A stretch of DNA of 64,000 bases, from positions 56,380,727-56,444,726 of the forward strand of contig OU744732.1 of the NCBI GenBank assembly GCA_916613615.1, read 5' to 3'. Below are positions 22,362 to 34,027 of this stretch, in pieces. Below the pieces are notes generated by a model. That model did not search any database. It had not been told where the DNA came from and worked only from the letters and a program-made list of their open reading frames with translations. This stretch comes from Steromphala cineraria. Lineage: Eukaryota > Mollusca > Gastropoda > Trochida > Trochidae. The translations under genes were made by a program, and so were the position numbers. Within the stretch, counting starts at the first letter, position 1, and each line of letters begins with the position of its first letter.

Positions 22362-22705
22362 CAGAGAAGTGTAGTGCACCTGGTTTGTAGTTTGTATTTG
22401 CCTCTCACGCCAGAGACCGGGTTCGAACCCCGGTAGAGACACTAACAAATTTTGACTTGGGTCTAAGCCTGTGTTGTGTCCCTAGGCAAGGCACTTCATT
22501 CACATTGCACTTAGTTCACCAAGCTGCTAAAATGGGTACCTGAAAACAGGTTGTATTGATCTATGTGAACGTGATTAGCGCCTAGTAGCAGTGAACGCAT
22601 AATAACGGCTGTGAAAGAACACTCCTTCAGGTTAAATATCTACAGCTTTGAGCATGTCTGAGGACATGGAAAAGGCGCCATGTAGTATGCTTATTTAAAT
22701 TATTA
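22362..22705 (+). mobile_element. tRNA-derived SINE (SINE-1)
   Basis: A B-box GGGTTCGAACCCCGG lies in a T-arm-like context at 22428-22442, with a plausible A-box region about 50 bp upstream. Downstream come TGTCCCTAGGCAAGGCACTT, GGGTACCTG, TTAGCGCC and a tail GGCGCCATGTAGTATGCTTA ending in ATTATTATC. The shared central blocks are of the kind seen in many metazoan SINEs that end in a GGCGC..ATGTAAAT-like motif. It is not a functional tRNA gene: no complete cloverleaf can be drawn. Confidence 0.75.
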
Positions 22706-24714
22706 TCATTGCCTAATCACAATGCTACACATACCCTGTCAATTGCTTCTTCTTTGTGTTTGAGTTCTCAATAAATTGTTTCTTACATCCAGTCTTAGAA
22801 TGTTTGGTTTGCAGTAGATGTAGTTTGGCGACCAATTCATAAGTAATTAAATGCTACTCAGAGGTAGCTCTGACAAACATTACTCGCGAGCAGATTTCGT
22901 CCTCGGCTTGGCCTCTGACTTGGAATCTTTCCACGAAAATTCAACATTTGGAATACATTCCCAATGTAAGTTTTCCTATTAACCTCAGTGGTATGAATCA
23001 CTAAATCAACTTTTATTGGTAAAAATATAGGTTGCTTAATTTGTCCAGCCTTTAAACGGTATGAAATGTATGCATCCTACAACAGTGTTGTTTTAGAACT
23101 CTCGCCCGAAGTCAGTGGTCTTCCATTTTTCTTGGTCATAAACAATCTTTAACATTAATGTTGTAAAACAAACAGTTTTAAAATTACAAATATCATGTTT
23201 ATATCTGAAAGATAGATCTTGAAAGAAACTACAAAAGCTTCTTTTTATTTTATTTTGCCACTCGATGTGTTATAATATGTAACTTAATAAGATTAAACGT
23301 CAATATTATGTAAACAAAACTTTTCTGCCCTTAACAAGTCTAAAGGTTTTATAACGTTATATAACAAACAATAAAATGTAATCCTTCAAAAAACAGAAAA
23401 AAACACAGTAATACTGTTCGTAACTGTATTGTCTAAGTATGAAAGATGAAATCAGAACGATTGCAATATTAAAGTGAACTTGAGATATGATTTGAATGCC
23501 TCTTTGAGATTTCCCATATTTGATTTTACGTTGTCTTATTAACTTTGAAGCTTGAAAATTTCTTTTATACGTTTTACAAGCACCTATTCCCTTAAGATTC
23601 GTCCTAAAATTGCAAAGCGTTAAACTTGTATAAGCGATGTCTTTTATTTCACTTAGAAACCCACTTCATGCTGTAACAAAACATAAATAAGTACAAATAA
23701 AATAAACCCTTACAGATAATTATCCAGAATCACCATTCAACCCCAAAGGGCAAGTGATACACACGTTGGATTAATTTAAGAGGACGAAGGGTCTCATTTA
23801 AGCAAAGTCGATAAATACATGAATTTCAATATTAATATTTTTGCAAAACTTGATTTCCGACTGTGCCTTAAATTTACTGCCAACAGTCAATAGACCCCTT
23901 GAATATTTGTTTCACAAAAAGTTAATTACCTTGGTTGCTATTTAGTTTATTGCTTCATTTGTTGCATTGAAAAATGATTGTTACATGTTTTGTTCACGTG
24001 ACATGTAAATGTAAATACATTTTTTATTGACAGGAATGATTCAGACTTATACCCTCAAGTGTCCCTCTTAAAAATAGGTACACATGATAGTCCTAAGTAA
24101 CAGATTATAAATGTTGACATGTTTATTGCCAGTGATAAAGTACACTTCAGAAGTCAAGATAAAATAGTAAGGACAAAAAACTCCTTAAAGGCGATTAAAG
24201 TCCTTTATGTAGCAACAGGTTACGCCATTGATGCCTACAAGGAATATTTCTGCTGCTTAAGATGCCAAGATGCCACTGTTTGCAGTTTATGTTCAATCAA
24301 AAACACTTGGATGGTTGATAATTTTCCTTCATTTGAAAAACATCAATCTACTCTTGACAAAGAGGTATGATAATTTATTGAACAGGATGATAACAATCAC
24401 ACAGGCTTTTTGGCGCCTGGCTTTCAGCTATCAAAAGCATCAAGTTCGTAAACTTGAGAATTTTTTCTTTGCGTTTCATTGATTGCAAGGTCTTTTTTAA
24501 CTGTTTTCTATTTCAATTGTAAGATAAACATTCGTCAACCAAAATGCTGCAATAAAAAAAAAAGATTTTCATTTCAGAAATTTGATGACCGGATTATGTT
24601 ATTTTACACTATTTAATTTTACACCAAAAGAGTTTAAGGAGGAACATATTTGATATTGTTCAGCGTTCCGAAGATCAATATCAATTTTGCATATTCAACT
24701 ACTCTGACTTTCTT
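22706..24714. other. AT-rich intergenic sequence
   Basis: No supported feature. Two overlapping open frames at 24119-24482 (+) show no splice context, composition or similarity to suggest coding. Confidence 0.45.
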
Positions 24715-25387
24715 TCATTAATTTTTACGAAACATATTCCAAACTTTGGTGATACATCAGTGAAGTTCACACAGGGTAATGACTGTTGAATATCCCATTT
24801 GAGCAAATCGGTTTAGACTTGGGAGACTCGTGAAATCAATGCCTCTCACAGTGTGTTACTATCTATCCTAAACGTGGAATGTATCATTCACAATTTATTG
24901 AAGTTAGGTTTAGTATTACTGCCCTCGTTTTCTGTTATTTCCTAAAATGTAGATGACAATAACGTTGAAAAGATTTTTTGAAAACATGGTAACAGAATTA
25001 CTAAAAGACAAATGTTTATTATGTCCATTATGAAACTAAAATCTTACGCGATGTTAAGAAAAGAATTAGTTTTCATTATATTTATAACTAGAGCCTCTTC
25101 TGTGAAAATGTGCTGCTTGTGAAATGTATCGCTTCTTGAAAGATCGGAAAGCGCTATTTGTAACTTGAACTTCAACAATTGTACCACAAAAAATTAATCT
25201 GTATCTTAACTTTTGCTTAGATTGCGAGCAGGTGGCATGCAAAGCCATGTGATTGCTCTGACTCATGTCAAGGTTCATGTCAAGGTGTTATGGAAACGAA
25301 TATAGTAAAATCTGACAAGGACGCAACATCGCATGTTATGAAATTTAGTTTAAGAGAGGTGCTGAAATATAATTGACAACGACTATT

Positions 25388-25579
25388 TCATAGACGAGAT
25401 GAAATGCAGATATTATTAGTATAACGTCTGTTAAACATTATTGTACATCCTTGTAAGTCTGCCATGTCAAAAATAAGTTTCTCAACATCACCTTCTGTAG
25501 ATATATCTTCATTTAACATGTTGGTTTCATCTTTTTTAACATGATTTTTTAAAAATGAATCTGGACTTCTCCTTAAAAT
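25388..25579 (-). CDS. Candidate terminal exon in duplication copy A (unidentified)
   Basis: On the minus strand a good acceptor, a pyrimidine-rich tract ending CTGTCTGCTCAG at 25580, precedes an open frame of 63 codons reading ILRRSPDSFLKNHVKKDETN, then MLNEDISTEGDVEKLIFDMA, and ending ICISSRL and TGA. It is acidic-basic mixed and hydrophilic, without a signal or membrane segment. A weaker, stop-interrupted relative (NEDKSTADVEKSCKR) lies on the same strand near 25895-25955, and both copies recur, more decayed, in duplication copy B. The exon could be live in A only, or all four could be relics. I do not recognise the family. Confidence 0.3.
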   Translation of the reverse strand: MLRRSPDSFLKNHVKKDETNMLNEDISTEGDVEKLIFDMADLQGCTIMFNRRYTNNICISSRL

Positions 25580-25879
25580 ACTGAGCAGACAGTACACAAA
25601 GTAATTTGAATGCTGTGAATCAGAGGTTCATGTCAACAAGTTATGTAAAAGAATCAAACAAAATCTGACAGTGAGACGAACCTGTACAAATGTATATTAT
25701 GCAACTTTTAATAGAAGAATAAAATGAAGAACCGCCGTGTTTTACTGTTGTACTATAACCGCATCATAGTTTTTAAAAGGACGAGATCAAATGAAGACAC
25801 TTGCAAAGTATAAGTTTAGTGAAATATTACTGTATTTCATTGTCAGTTTACTTCCCACTTTAACAGAAGTTACAAGTTT

Positions 25880-25965
25880 TCAATTATCATTCTTTTGCAG
25901 CTTTTCTCAACATCAGCTGTTGATTTGTCTTCATTCTACATGTAGATTAATTCTTTTTCAACATT
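25880..25965 (-). pseudogene. Decayed relative of the NED-ST-DVEK module (copy A, second)
   Basis: Minus-strand frame contains NEDKSTADVEKSCKRMIIEN directly after an in-frame TAG where the exon at 25388-25579 has a leucine codon. The surrounding bases (ACATGT..AATGAAGA, GATGTTGAGAAA) match that exon. Confidence 0.3.
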
Positions 25966-27525
25966 AATGTTTGATCCAAGGTTTCAAAACAAGCTTCATC
26001 TTATTAACAAGTCTAAAAGATTTAAGGTCAATGTAAAGAAAACAAATTAATGACAGAAACCGTAACTGTTTTTCGTCAAGTTCGCCATTTCATTAGAAAA
26101 TAAAAAAAATCATTAACAATATCTTTAAGGACTTGCTATTTCAAAAAACAGGAATATTGCTATTTTGACTTGAATGTATGTATTTTTGTCATCTTTTCTA
26201 GATGTTGTCTTTAAAAAGATACAACAATGACCATACATCATGTGTTTTAACTATCACCCTTTACGAGAATGCATTGTGATAAAACTATCATATAGAATGT
26301 TTGACATGTGCTTTAAATGAGAGTTTCGCCTTTTTATCAAATGTTTTCGCAACAAGTTTGAAAACACAATAAAATTAAATTTCGAGAATAAAAATTGAAA
26401 ATCATTTGTCAGGTGGACAAAAACAAGAGAGTCGTTCGAACGTGTTGAAACATAATTTATGAAGGAGGAAGTAAGATGAGTCATCATTTCGTATGTTTTG
26501 TTTCAAAGGTTAACTTTATGTTAATTAAAACATCTTTTATGTCACAAACGTAAACAAACATCAACAATGATGTAACCGTTCTGGGACGCTTTTATTTAAC
26601 CATTGCTTTATAGGGTCTCTTTGCAGTTGTGAAAGAAAAAGTACAATCGTCTTAAAACAAGACACAGTGTAAATTATGCAAAATGTAAAGCTTGTGACAA
26701 CTTCCGTCTAAAAAAACTGTAAAGCAAATATTTTACTATCACACTTGTATAGCTGTAGTGACCATCATATTCCATATACTTGTTAAAGTGTTTCGTGTAA
26801 AATGGGTGAAGTATTAGGCACATACGTCTGCTATTATGTAGGTGATGGAATAGCTTCAAACTAGATAACTGTATCCAATTACCTCAACTGGATAATATAA
26901 CTGATCAAAAAATAAGTTACCATCAATGATTCGTTTGTTTGTGTTTGTCCCACATGTCGACGTGACAAGTTACACTCCCCTTGACTTACACAACTCAAAA
27001 CTGCGAACAAAATTACACGTACTATACATTTCAACAGAATAAAGATAAAACTGTCATATTGTGTGCGATATTCTTTCAGTTTTTAAAGGAAAATTTCATT
27101 GCCGTCATCTGATTTTACTAATGAATCATGAAGCAATTTTCCATATCAATATATTTATCTGAAAACAACAGTGAGCATCAGGGGAATACAAACGTTACAA
27201 ATCAATTCTGCCATTTTGTCAGTGAATTTTAAGTTTAACTATAGCAAAATCAGTCAAGCTTTTTAAGTTCTACATAGAGGAAATCAAGTACTTGTGTGTT
27301 TTCTTCAGTTAAAGTAACATTTGATTAAACCCAAGATAGGCATGTTTACAGGCTTTAAAAAAACAGAGGCAAACATTAATATAAGGATTTCTATGAAAGC
27401 AAGACAATACCTAAAAAGAATTATTATACACATTCCAAGGACTATTGAATGATTGTTAGCAGCTTTAGCACAAAACTGACATAGTATAGGGGTCGATTAT
27501 CATAACCAGTTATGTTAAATTATTA

Positions 27526-27758
27526 CAGAACAGTGTATCAAACTGACAAAAGAGTTGATTCCTACAGATGAATTGCGCCAAATAGATCACAAGAATTACA
27601 CACTAGAGTTCCCAACCAAGCTAAGGATTACTATATGCTGGTCATGTGAGTACATTAGAGACCACACGTCATCTTACCATCTATGTGCGATATCTGACCC
27701 AAATATTTGGGACTTTTTGCGTGAACTAGATATTCCACATGTAGGTCATTACACATGA
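27526..27758 (+). CDS. Candidate exon in duplication copy A (unidentified)
   Basis: An acceptor-like TTAAATTATTACAG at 27513-27526 precedes an open frame that reads QCIKLTKELIPTDELRQIDH, continues through YTLEFPTKLRITICWSCEYI, SSYHLCAISDPNIWDFLREL and ends DIPHVGHYT with a stop at 27756. Copy B (60396-60650) preserves its first half at very high identity (LIPTDELR.IDHKNYTLEFP). The first 80 bases of the exon are better conserved than neighbouring DNA. No family recognised; it may be a pseudo-exon in both copies. Confidence 0.3.
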
Positions 27759-28568
27759 TGTGAGAAGATTTAAACTGCCTCAAACGCCTCGTTGGTTAAA
27801 AAGGCGAAATGGACTATAACGGTACTAAGTACTGTTGTATAATGAATATAATTCAACTTTATTTGCAATGTTTAACAATTCACATGAGAGGGTTGAAATG
27901 AAAAAAAAAATCAATCAATCACACAAAGATCTAACATGATGCCGACTGAGATTATGGACTGTCAGGAGTTGTTTCACCCTGATAATGCTTATTCACAAGT
28001 ATGCATTAAGGTCAACTACCTTTGCTTTGAAATATATAACCAGGAAAAAACCAAGTGGGGATAAATAACGATAAACGAGCACTAGTGAGGAAAAAACCCA
28101 TCAACTTGAAGTCAAATCAAGAAATCAAACCTGACAGACAGCAAAGAAGAATTTGACTTATATTTAACATATAATTGTAGTATCATCGATTGCTATTGTA
28201 TTATATAGTATTTGTATTGGCTTTACAAAACAAAAGGGTATAACTCTGTACATGTGGCAAGTCAGATAAAAATCTATTTCAACTCCTGACGTTCACAATA
28301 GTTCAGAAAAAAACACTTTGACCTAGCAATCATTCACATATTTCCTACCGTCAGATCTGATATTAACTGTCACGTCAGCTTTCATTGAATATATATTATT
28401 ATATTATCATAGACGTTTGACAGTTGATTTGAATTTCATTTGACAGCTCTAATCGATATTGAATTTGTTGGAGAAATATTATACTGTAAGAAGAAAACTG
28501 CAAACTCGTTGATAAGATATTGTTCATCGACATAGAAAATTAAGATTGAGTAAAGGAATGTAATTATC

Positions 28569-29700
28569 AATAGAAATATATACTTTGTATACCATATTCT
28601 TAGCATCAAAGCATTATATATATATCCGTTTACTTATGTTACATACAACAAACGGTTCATATTATACTTTCTCTTTGTTAAATATATCTGTTAAAAAAGA
28701 ATAAGAGAAGATAAAGCTAGCAAATGTTTCTGTTCTATTTTACAGGAGTAAAAATATATGTGCTTTGACGTAAGATGAAATACAAAAAACATGGTACCTT
28801 CTTCACTTAAAAAACACAATATCTGTTTACGATTCGAAATTATTTCGAATTTTAGTACATAATACGAAATCAAGTTCATTGATTTTTTAAATCAATGTGT
28901 ATTTACAAGATTTTCTCGGTAACAGTGTCTCTTGCGTGAGTTGATGTTAAGAGATTAACGAACTTTGATCAGTATGACAGTACCTTAACACAAGAATTAT
29001 CTTTTGTGGTTTTTCAACCCAAAACATGAATCCATACAGAGGACTCACTTATTATATGATAATCAAAGTAGTCTGATGGGTTCAAACCCATAACCTAAGC
29101 AAGTTGAAATAAAACTCATTTGGATGTAATGTTCAAATAGAAATATATACTTTGTATACCATATTCTTAGCATCAAAGCATTATACATATATCCGTTTAC
29201 TTCTGTTACATAATTACAAGCGGTTCATGTTATACTTTCTCTTTGTTACATATTTGTTAAAAAAGATAAAGAGAAGATAAAGCTAGCAAATATTTATGTT
29301 TTTTTTTACACGAGTTATAATATATGTGCTTTGACTTAAGATGAAATACAAAAAACATGGTACTTTCTTCACTTAAAAAACTAAATATCTGTTTACGATT
29401 CGAAATTATTTCCATAAGATGGAATTTTTAGTACATAATATGAAATAAAGTTAATTGATTTTTGAAAACAATGTGCATTTACACGATTTTCCCGGTAACA
29501 GTGTCTCTTGCGTGAGTTGATGTTTAGAGATTACCGAATTCGTACAACTAATACAGTATGACAGTACCTTAACTTAAGATTTATCTTTTGTGGTTTTTCA
29601 ACCTAAACCATGAAGCCATACAGAGGACTCACTGATTATATGATAATCAAAGTAGTCTGATGGTTTCAAACCCACAAACTAAGCAAGTGGAAATAAAACT
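28569..29700 (+). repeat. 570-bp tandem duplication inside copy A
   Basis: Unit 1 (28569-29138) and unit 2 (29139-about 29700) share ATAGAAATATATACTTTGTA, TACCATATTCTTAGCATCAA, TTTACGATTCGAAATTATTT and GTGTCTCTTGCGTGAGTTGA. Copy B has the sequence once (62050-62590), so the tandem arose in A after the segmental duplication, or was lost in B. Confidence 0.85.
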
Positions 29701-31146
29701 CATCTATCATCCAAATTGTGTAATAACCTTTGGTTGCCTTGAACCTTGGAGTGAACATTTTGTATGTTTATTCTTTTAAAATCTAATTTGATTTCGTAGT
29801 AGTATTGTTGAAGATATTGTAGAATGTATTCGTCTCGGAAATTATTCATGTAACTTTGTTTAAAAGCGGAGAAAACAGCCTCCATGTACATGAACGGACA
29901 TAACTGATCTACATGTATACTGTGGACAAGATTCTTGTAGTGCATTTATAGTTTAATGAAAGGTGCATAACTTTCTTTTATCTTAGTTCTATTTATTAAT
30001 CAAAAGTTAACATAGTTGATAGAAATAACCTGAATAACATATCTCATTAGTCATATAATTTTATACATACTGTGATCATAAGCAGGTATTGAACAGGTTT
30101 TCTTTTGAAACTCCGAAAGCAAATTGTTTGATTTGTAAACTGATAAATAGTTAAGATGGATGGACACAGTATGTTTTGACTTGTTACACGAATGAAGTAG
30201 ATGTATTTTTGTGGGGTATTAGAAATGTTTTTAAGGAGTATGTTTATCTTGCTACGCATCAAATGAAGTGGTGTATTTTTTGGAAATAATTTTGTCAACA
30301 ATTAACCCCTTTAATGGTAACCTATACTGATCTTGAGCGACCAAATAAACCCAATTGATTCCTCTGTATTTCCTGCAACAAATGCAAACAAATTAAAAGT
30401 ATTTTTTCGGTACTTGAATGCAGTTTTGGATCACAAAAGCTTAGGCTTATGTGATGAGTGTTTCCCATTTTAAACTTTAAAAAAAACCAGTTATTAGATA
30501 GATATTATGAATATATTTCAAATTATTTTGATCGCATTATTTGATTGTTATTTTGTTAGATAGAAGCCTTATTAAGTTAGAAAAAAACAAAAGGTTTATC
30601 AATGCATTTGTGACAACTAAAATCTGTTTGTCAAATTACGACACACAAGAGAAGTGCAGTCAACCATTTCATTTTCTTTAGCATACTCATAAGGGAAATC
30701 AGTGATGATATTGTTTTGTATTTTCTCCTTCAACAAATAAAAGATCCACAATTCAGATACTGTGCCCACTCATAACGGCTTGGGATTGAACAGGTGATCA
30801 CTTCTTGACAAATTTGATTCGTTTCATATAAATAATATGTTTTCAAGATGCAGTTGAGGTTTTCCGATGTGTTTAAGGAAGTCCTTATGAATGACAATTA
30901 GGAAACCAACGCCTGAATTTGTATTAATGTTTTTCTTATAATAAATTCCCCATGTCCTGTAATAAAAATACTAAAAACATGCAAAATCCCGATATAAATA
31001 ACAAAGTAAGAGCTGTTAATTAGAGTCGTAAGGAAAGTTCAAACTAAATCTAAATATTTAAAACAAAGGAAATATGAAAAGAATTGAGCCAAACTGTTGA
31101 AGAACATTCAAAGTTATCTGATGCTTCATCGTGTATCCTTGAAACA

Positions 31147-31545
31147 CATCTTCGGTTAACCAGGGCTTACTGTTTTCTATTTTGGGTCACAATGACGGAA
31201 TGTTTCCATACTCTACTCTATCTCTCCCCTGAGAATTTTCTTCACCTAAAATTTCATCAAATGATTTTCATGTCTTGTCGTAAAACGTCTTCGGTCAACC
31301 AGAGCTTACTGTTCTGTATCTTGGTCACAATGACCGAATACACTATACATGTATCTCCCCTGAGAATTTTCTTCACCTAAATTTTCATCAAATGATTGTG
31401 ATATCTTGTTGTAAAACGTCTTCGGTCAACCAGGGCTTACTGTTCTGTATCCTTGGTCAGGATCACCGAATACACTATATCTGCCCTGGAAATTTCGATC
31501 ACCTAAACAGTTATCAAATGATTAACAGGTCTTGTTGTAAAACAA
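31147..31545 (+). repeat. Tandem repeat, three units of about 131-139 bp
   Basis: Units start at 31147, 31286 and 31417, each beginning CGTCTTCGGTCAACCAGG-like and containing GCTTACTGTTCTGTATC, GGTCACAATGACCGAATACA and CCCCTGAGAATTTTCTTCAC. Open frames run across the array (31084-31616, +) because unit lengths and composition avoid stops; they show no recognisable protein. The related locus in the third copy (about 10620) has only the last few bases of a unit, so the array is specific to A or was lost there. Confidence 0.8.
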
Positions 31546-31597
31546 CAACGATGTTGAAAGGACTCAAGAACAATCAAACAGAGAGCTCGTTTTATTC

Positions 31598-31735
31598 AAT
31601 CATCAACGTTTCATGACTTGATTTACCTCTGCAGGGAGACTCGACTTCTCCCTTTCTAACCCAGAAGTTTGATCAGCATTTTATGACCTAAATTACCTCT
31701 GGCGACATTATGTAGAACATCCTCACATTATGCTC
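31598..31735. mobile_element. Relic ends of the MULE-like MITE family
   Basis: CATGACTTGATTTACCTCTG (31610-31629) and a second weaker TTATGACCTAAATTACCTCTG copy resemble the family terminus. The same pair occurs in the third copy near 10705-10800, so this relic predates the duplication. Confidence 0.4.
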
Positions 31736-31885
31736 TGTGTGAGAGATGATGACTGCATTTTAATTACCCGCCATTTAATTTTGTTATTCATCAATAACCA
31801 ATTAAAACAGAATATATTTTGAAACGCTGAGTTTATGACAGCTATGTACAGCGCACACCCAGGTTCAGTTTTACATTAACAATAA

Positions 31886-33749
31886 TAATGTCATACACAA
31901 ATAAAAACGGAAAAAAGTAAAAATTATAAAATTTGCTTTAATCATCCTCTTTCAAATCAACTTTAAAATGAGATGAAGTTTTCAATGATTAAGATGAAGA
32001 TGCAATAAATGGTTCCAGTTTCTATCATAAAGTAACATTCTGTGTAGTTGCTGGATCTTTCAGTTTCGAAATGGCTATTATTTACTTTTCTCATCACTTT
32101 AAAGATTTTTACCATCAATCTAATTTTACTATTTCATGAAGAATTACCAAAAGCTGATATGGTCTGAGTGAATTAAAAGAATACACTTTTTTGGAGGTAC
32201 ACTGTTGATTTTCCCAAATATCTGATATTTTTTATGCTAATATCAAATTTATTTTATCAGTTTACGTCATAACATAATACAATGATCAGACTGTACTTGA
32301 ATGTTTTTCATTTGAAACTCTACTTCCTTTTACAGTAAATCGAACAATATCTAAAAATTAGATCAACTAATTAAATAAATGAAGTATCTTGTTCATTCTA
32401 AAAAATATATAAGAAAAGAACCCTCTTTTAATATCATAATATTCTATTTTGTCAATCATATCATTTTACTGTTCCGTCTCCAACAAGGGATTCAAGAAGT
32501 ATTTGATCGTGAATGGATGTATTAATCGGTATATTTAAGTTTCTGATTTGAATTAGTAATTTCTTTGTTGTTTTTTTTGTACCAATATATACATCATCTG
32601 CCTTTGTGCACAGTTAGTCATAAAGTACATTTAATCATATGTAATACGTTAAAGATACCTTTTCAATTTGTAATGTGTAATGGCTAACATTAAGACGACC
32701 AATCATTATCGACCTCAATTAATTGAATACTGTTTTTGAACAGTTTTTCGAGGCGCTCAATATGTTTCTAGTAAATTACAGATTTCTAATTTAAGCTGGT
32801 TAATTAGTCAAGTTGTACATCATAGCAAATTTTCCTTCTTTGAAAATCGATCCTGATTGCCAATTTATAAGGAAACGAATCATATGGATATAATTTTCGC
32901 TCAGTGCCATGAAAACTACTTTTACGATATTTTCAAAGGAAATATGTCACAAAGTCTGAATAACACTGGTAATTAAGAGAAAAACGTAATCGCGTTTCTT
33001 TTGATAAGCTTGCGTTTAAGGTAATCATAGGGGTCTAATACTTGTTTACTTATTTGAATATTCTTATTTGGTAGAGAAAATCTCAGACTAATGTAAAGCG
33101 TCTTTAGAAAGCTTATTAACCAATAGATCGCCAACATGTATTATAGTTCTGTTATCAGGTAGTTTTGATTTCGCTTGGACATCAGTTAAATAAATTCGGC
33201 AGATCTAACAAAAGGTCTACAACCTGTGTAGAACAACCATTCTTGAACTTAACATTGGGGTCGTCTGGTTTCTTGTACCAAGTTTAAAATTTCCATAATG
33301 ACTCTCTGGGGAAAAAATTAGCAAGGTTACATTGGCTTGGTGAAGAAAACAACATGCAGTTGTGAATCACTTTTGAAGTATTTAACAGAAAAAAAGTGTT
33401 TTCAAAAATATGACTCTTGTTCACGGTTCACTTATATGCAAATAATTATAATGCAAAATGAATCTATATTAATATAGGGAACTTTAAACATGATCCATTT
33501 AAATTTTTAAATGCTCCGATACCCCAAACTTATCCTAAATGACATGATATTCCCATTTGATATGAAGATAGATGAACAAACTTAATGTAGGTAGCTGTTC
33601 AAAATGTCAGTCTGACAAAGGCCAATCTGATATAGTGACAACATTTTTAAATGTTCTTTTGAACTCATTATCAACAAACTTATATTCGGCTAATATTGAT
33701 ATTTTCATTAAAAATGGAAAACAGTTTTAACAATAACCATGTGGTGTAT
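31886..33749. other. AT-rich intergenic sequence
   Basis: No exon, RNA gene or repeat could be supported. Confidence 0.5.
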
Positions 33750-33750
33750 G

Positions 33751-33850
33751 TGAAATAATAACCTCGACCTTGTGAATATCTGTGATAACCATCTCGCTGA
33801 TCGCTCGATGGTTATCACAGATATTCACTCAGTCAGCGGTCATTATTTCA
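33751..33850. repeat. Compact two-stem hairpin
   Basis: Inner stem: 21 perfect pairs between 33772-33792 (GTGAATATCTGTGATAACC...) and 33808-33828, with a 15-base loop. Outer stem: TGAAATAATAACC (33751-33763) with GGTCATTATTTCA (33838-33850), 12 of 13 paired. Structure of this type is typical of small foldback MITEs. Confidence 0.75.
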
Positions 33851-34027
33851 ACCATAACCTGATGGTAAAGGTTCAGACAAGTACTATCATTTGAGGGTTT
33901 CTGGCAGCCTTCCATTAAATCAGTTGCAAAGAGACTTGGTCGTGGAATAAAATCAACAATCAGTGTCATATATCACTAATAACCTTATGGTACAGGTTCA
34001 GACAAGAACTAACATGAGAGGGTTCAT
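33850..34027 (+). repeat. Direct repeat next to the hairpin, 126-bp period
   Basis: ACCATAACCTGATGG ... GGTTCAGACAAGTACTA ... GAGGGTTT at about 33850-33900 recurs as ACTAATAACCTTATGG ... GGTTCAGACAAGAACTA ... GAGGGTTC at 33976-34027. Confidence 0.7.

Larger units (their letters stand above)
24715..31885 (+). repeat. Segmental duplication copy A
   Basis: Aligns in direct orientation with 55845-64000 (copy B) from about 24715 to at least 31060. Landmarks include GAGCAAATCGGTTTAGACT, GTGAAATCAATG, ATTTATTGAAGTTAGG, GGTAACAGAATTAC, AAATGTTTTCGCAACAAGTT, AATTGCGCC, CACACTAGAGTTCCCAACC, TAACTGTCACGTCAGCTTTC and GATTCGTTTCATATAAA. From about 28.8 kb onward it also matches the third copy at 6.4-11.0 kb, which carries the match on to about 31.88 kb. 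Copy A has a 570-bp tandem duplication that B lacks; B has extra segments at 57985-59535, 59785-59930, 60280-60345 and 61085-61675. Confidence 0.88.

Noticed and set aside
22400..22445. Possible tRNA gene
   Set aside because: Only the B-box/T-arm region is tRNA-like; no acceptor or anticodon stem pairs, and the downstream body is that of a SINE.
24119..24482. Overlapping plus-strand ORFs as genes
   Set aside because: Two overlapping frames with no splice context, no conserved motif and no counterpart elsewhere.
31147..31545. CRISPR-like array
   Set aside because: The units are whole tandem repeats without unique spacers, and the genome is eukaryotic.
31084..31616. 98- and 74-codon ORFs as a repeat protein
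   Set aside because: They are translations of a 131-139 bp tandem repeat whose unit lengths are not constant multiples of three, so the repeated peptide is not kept in frame.
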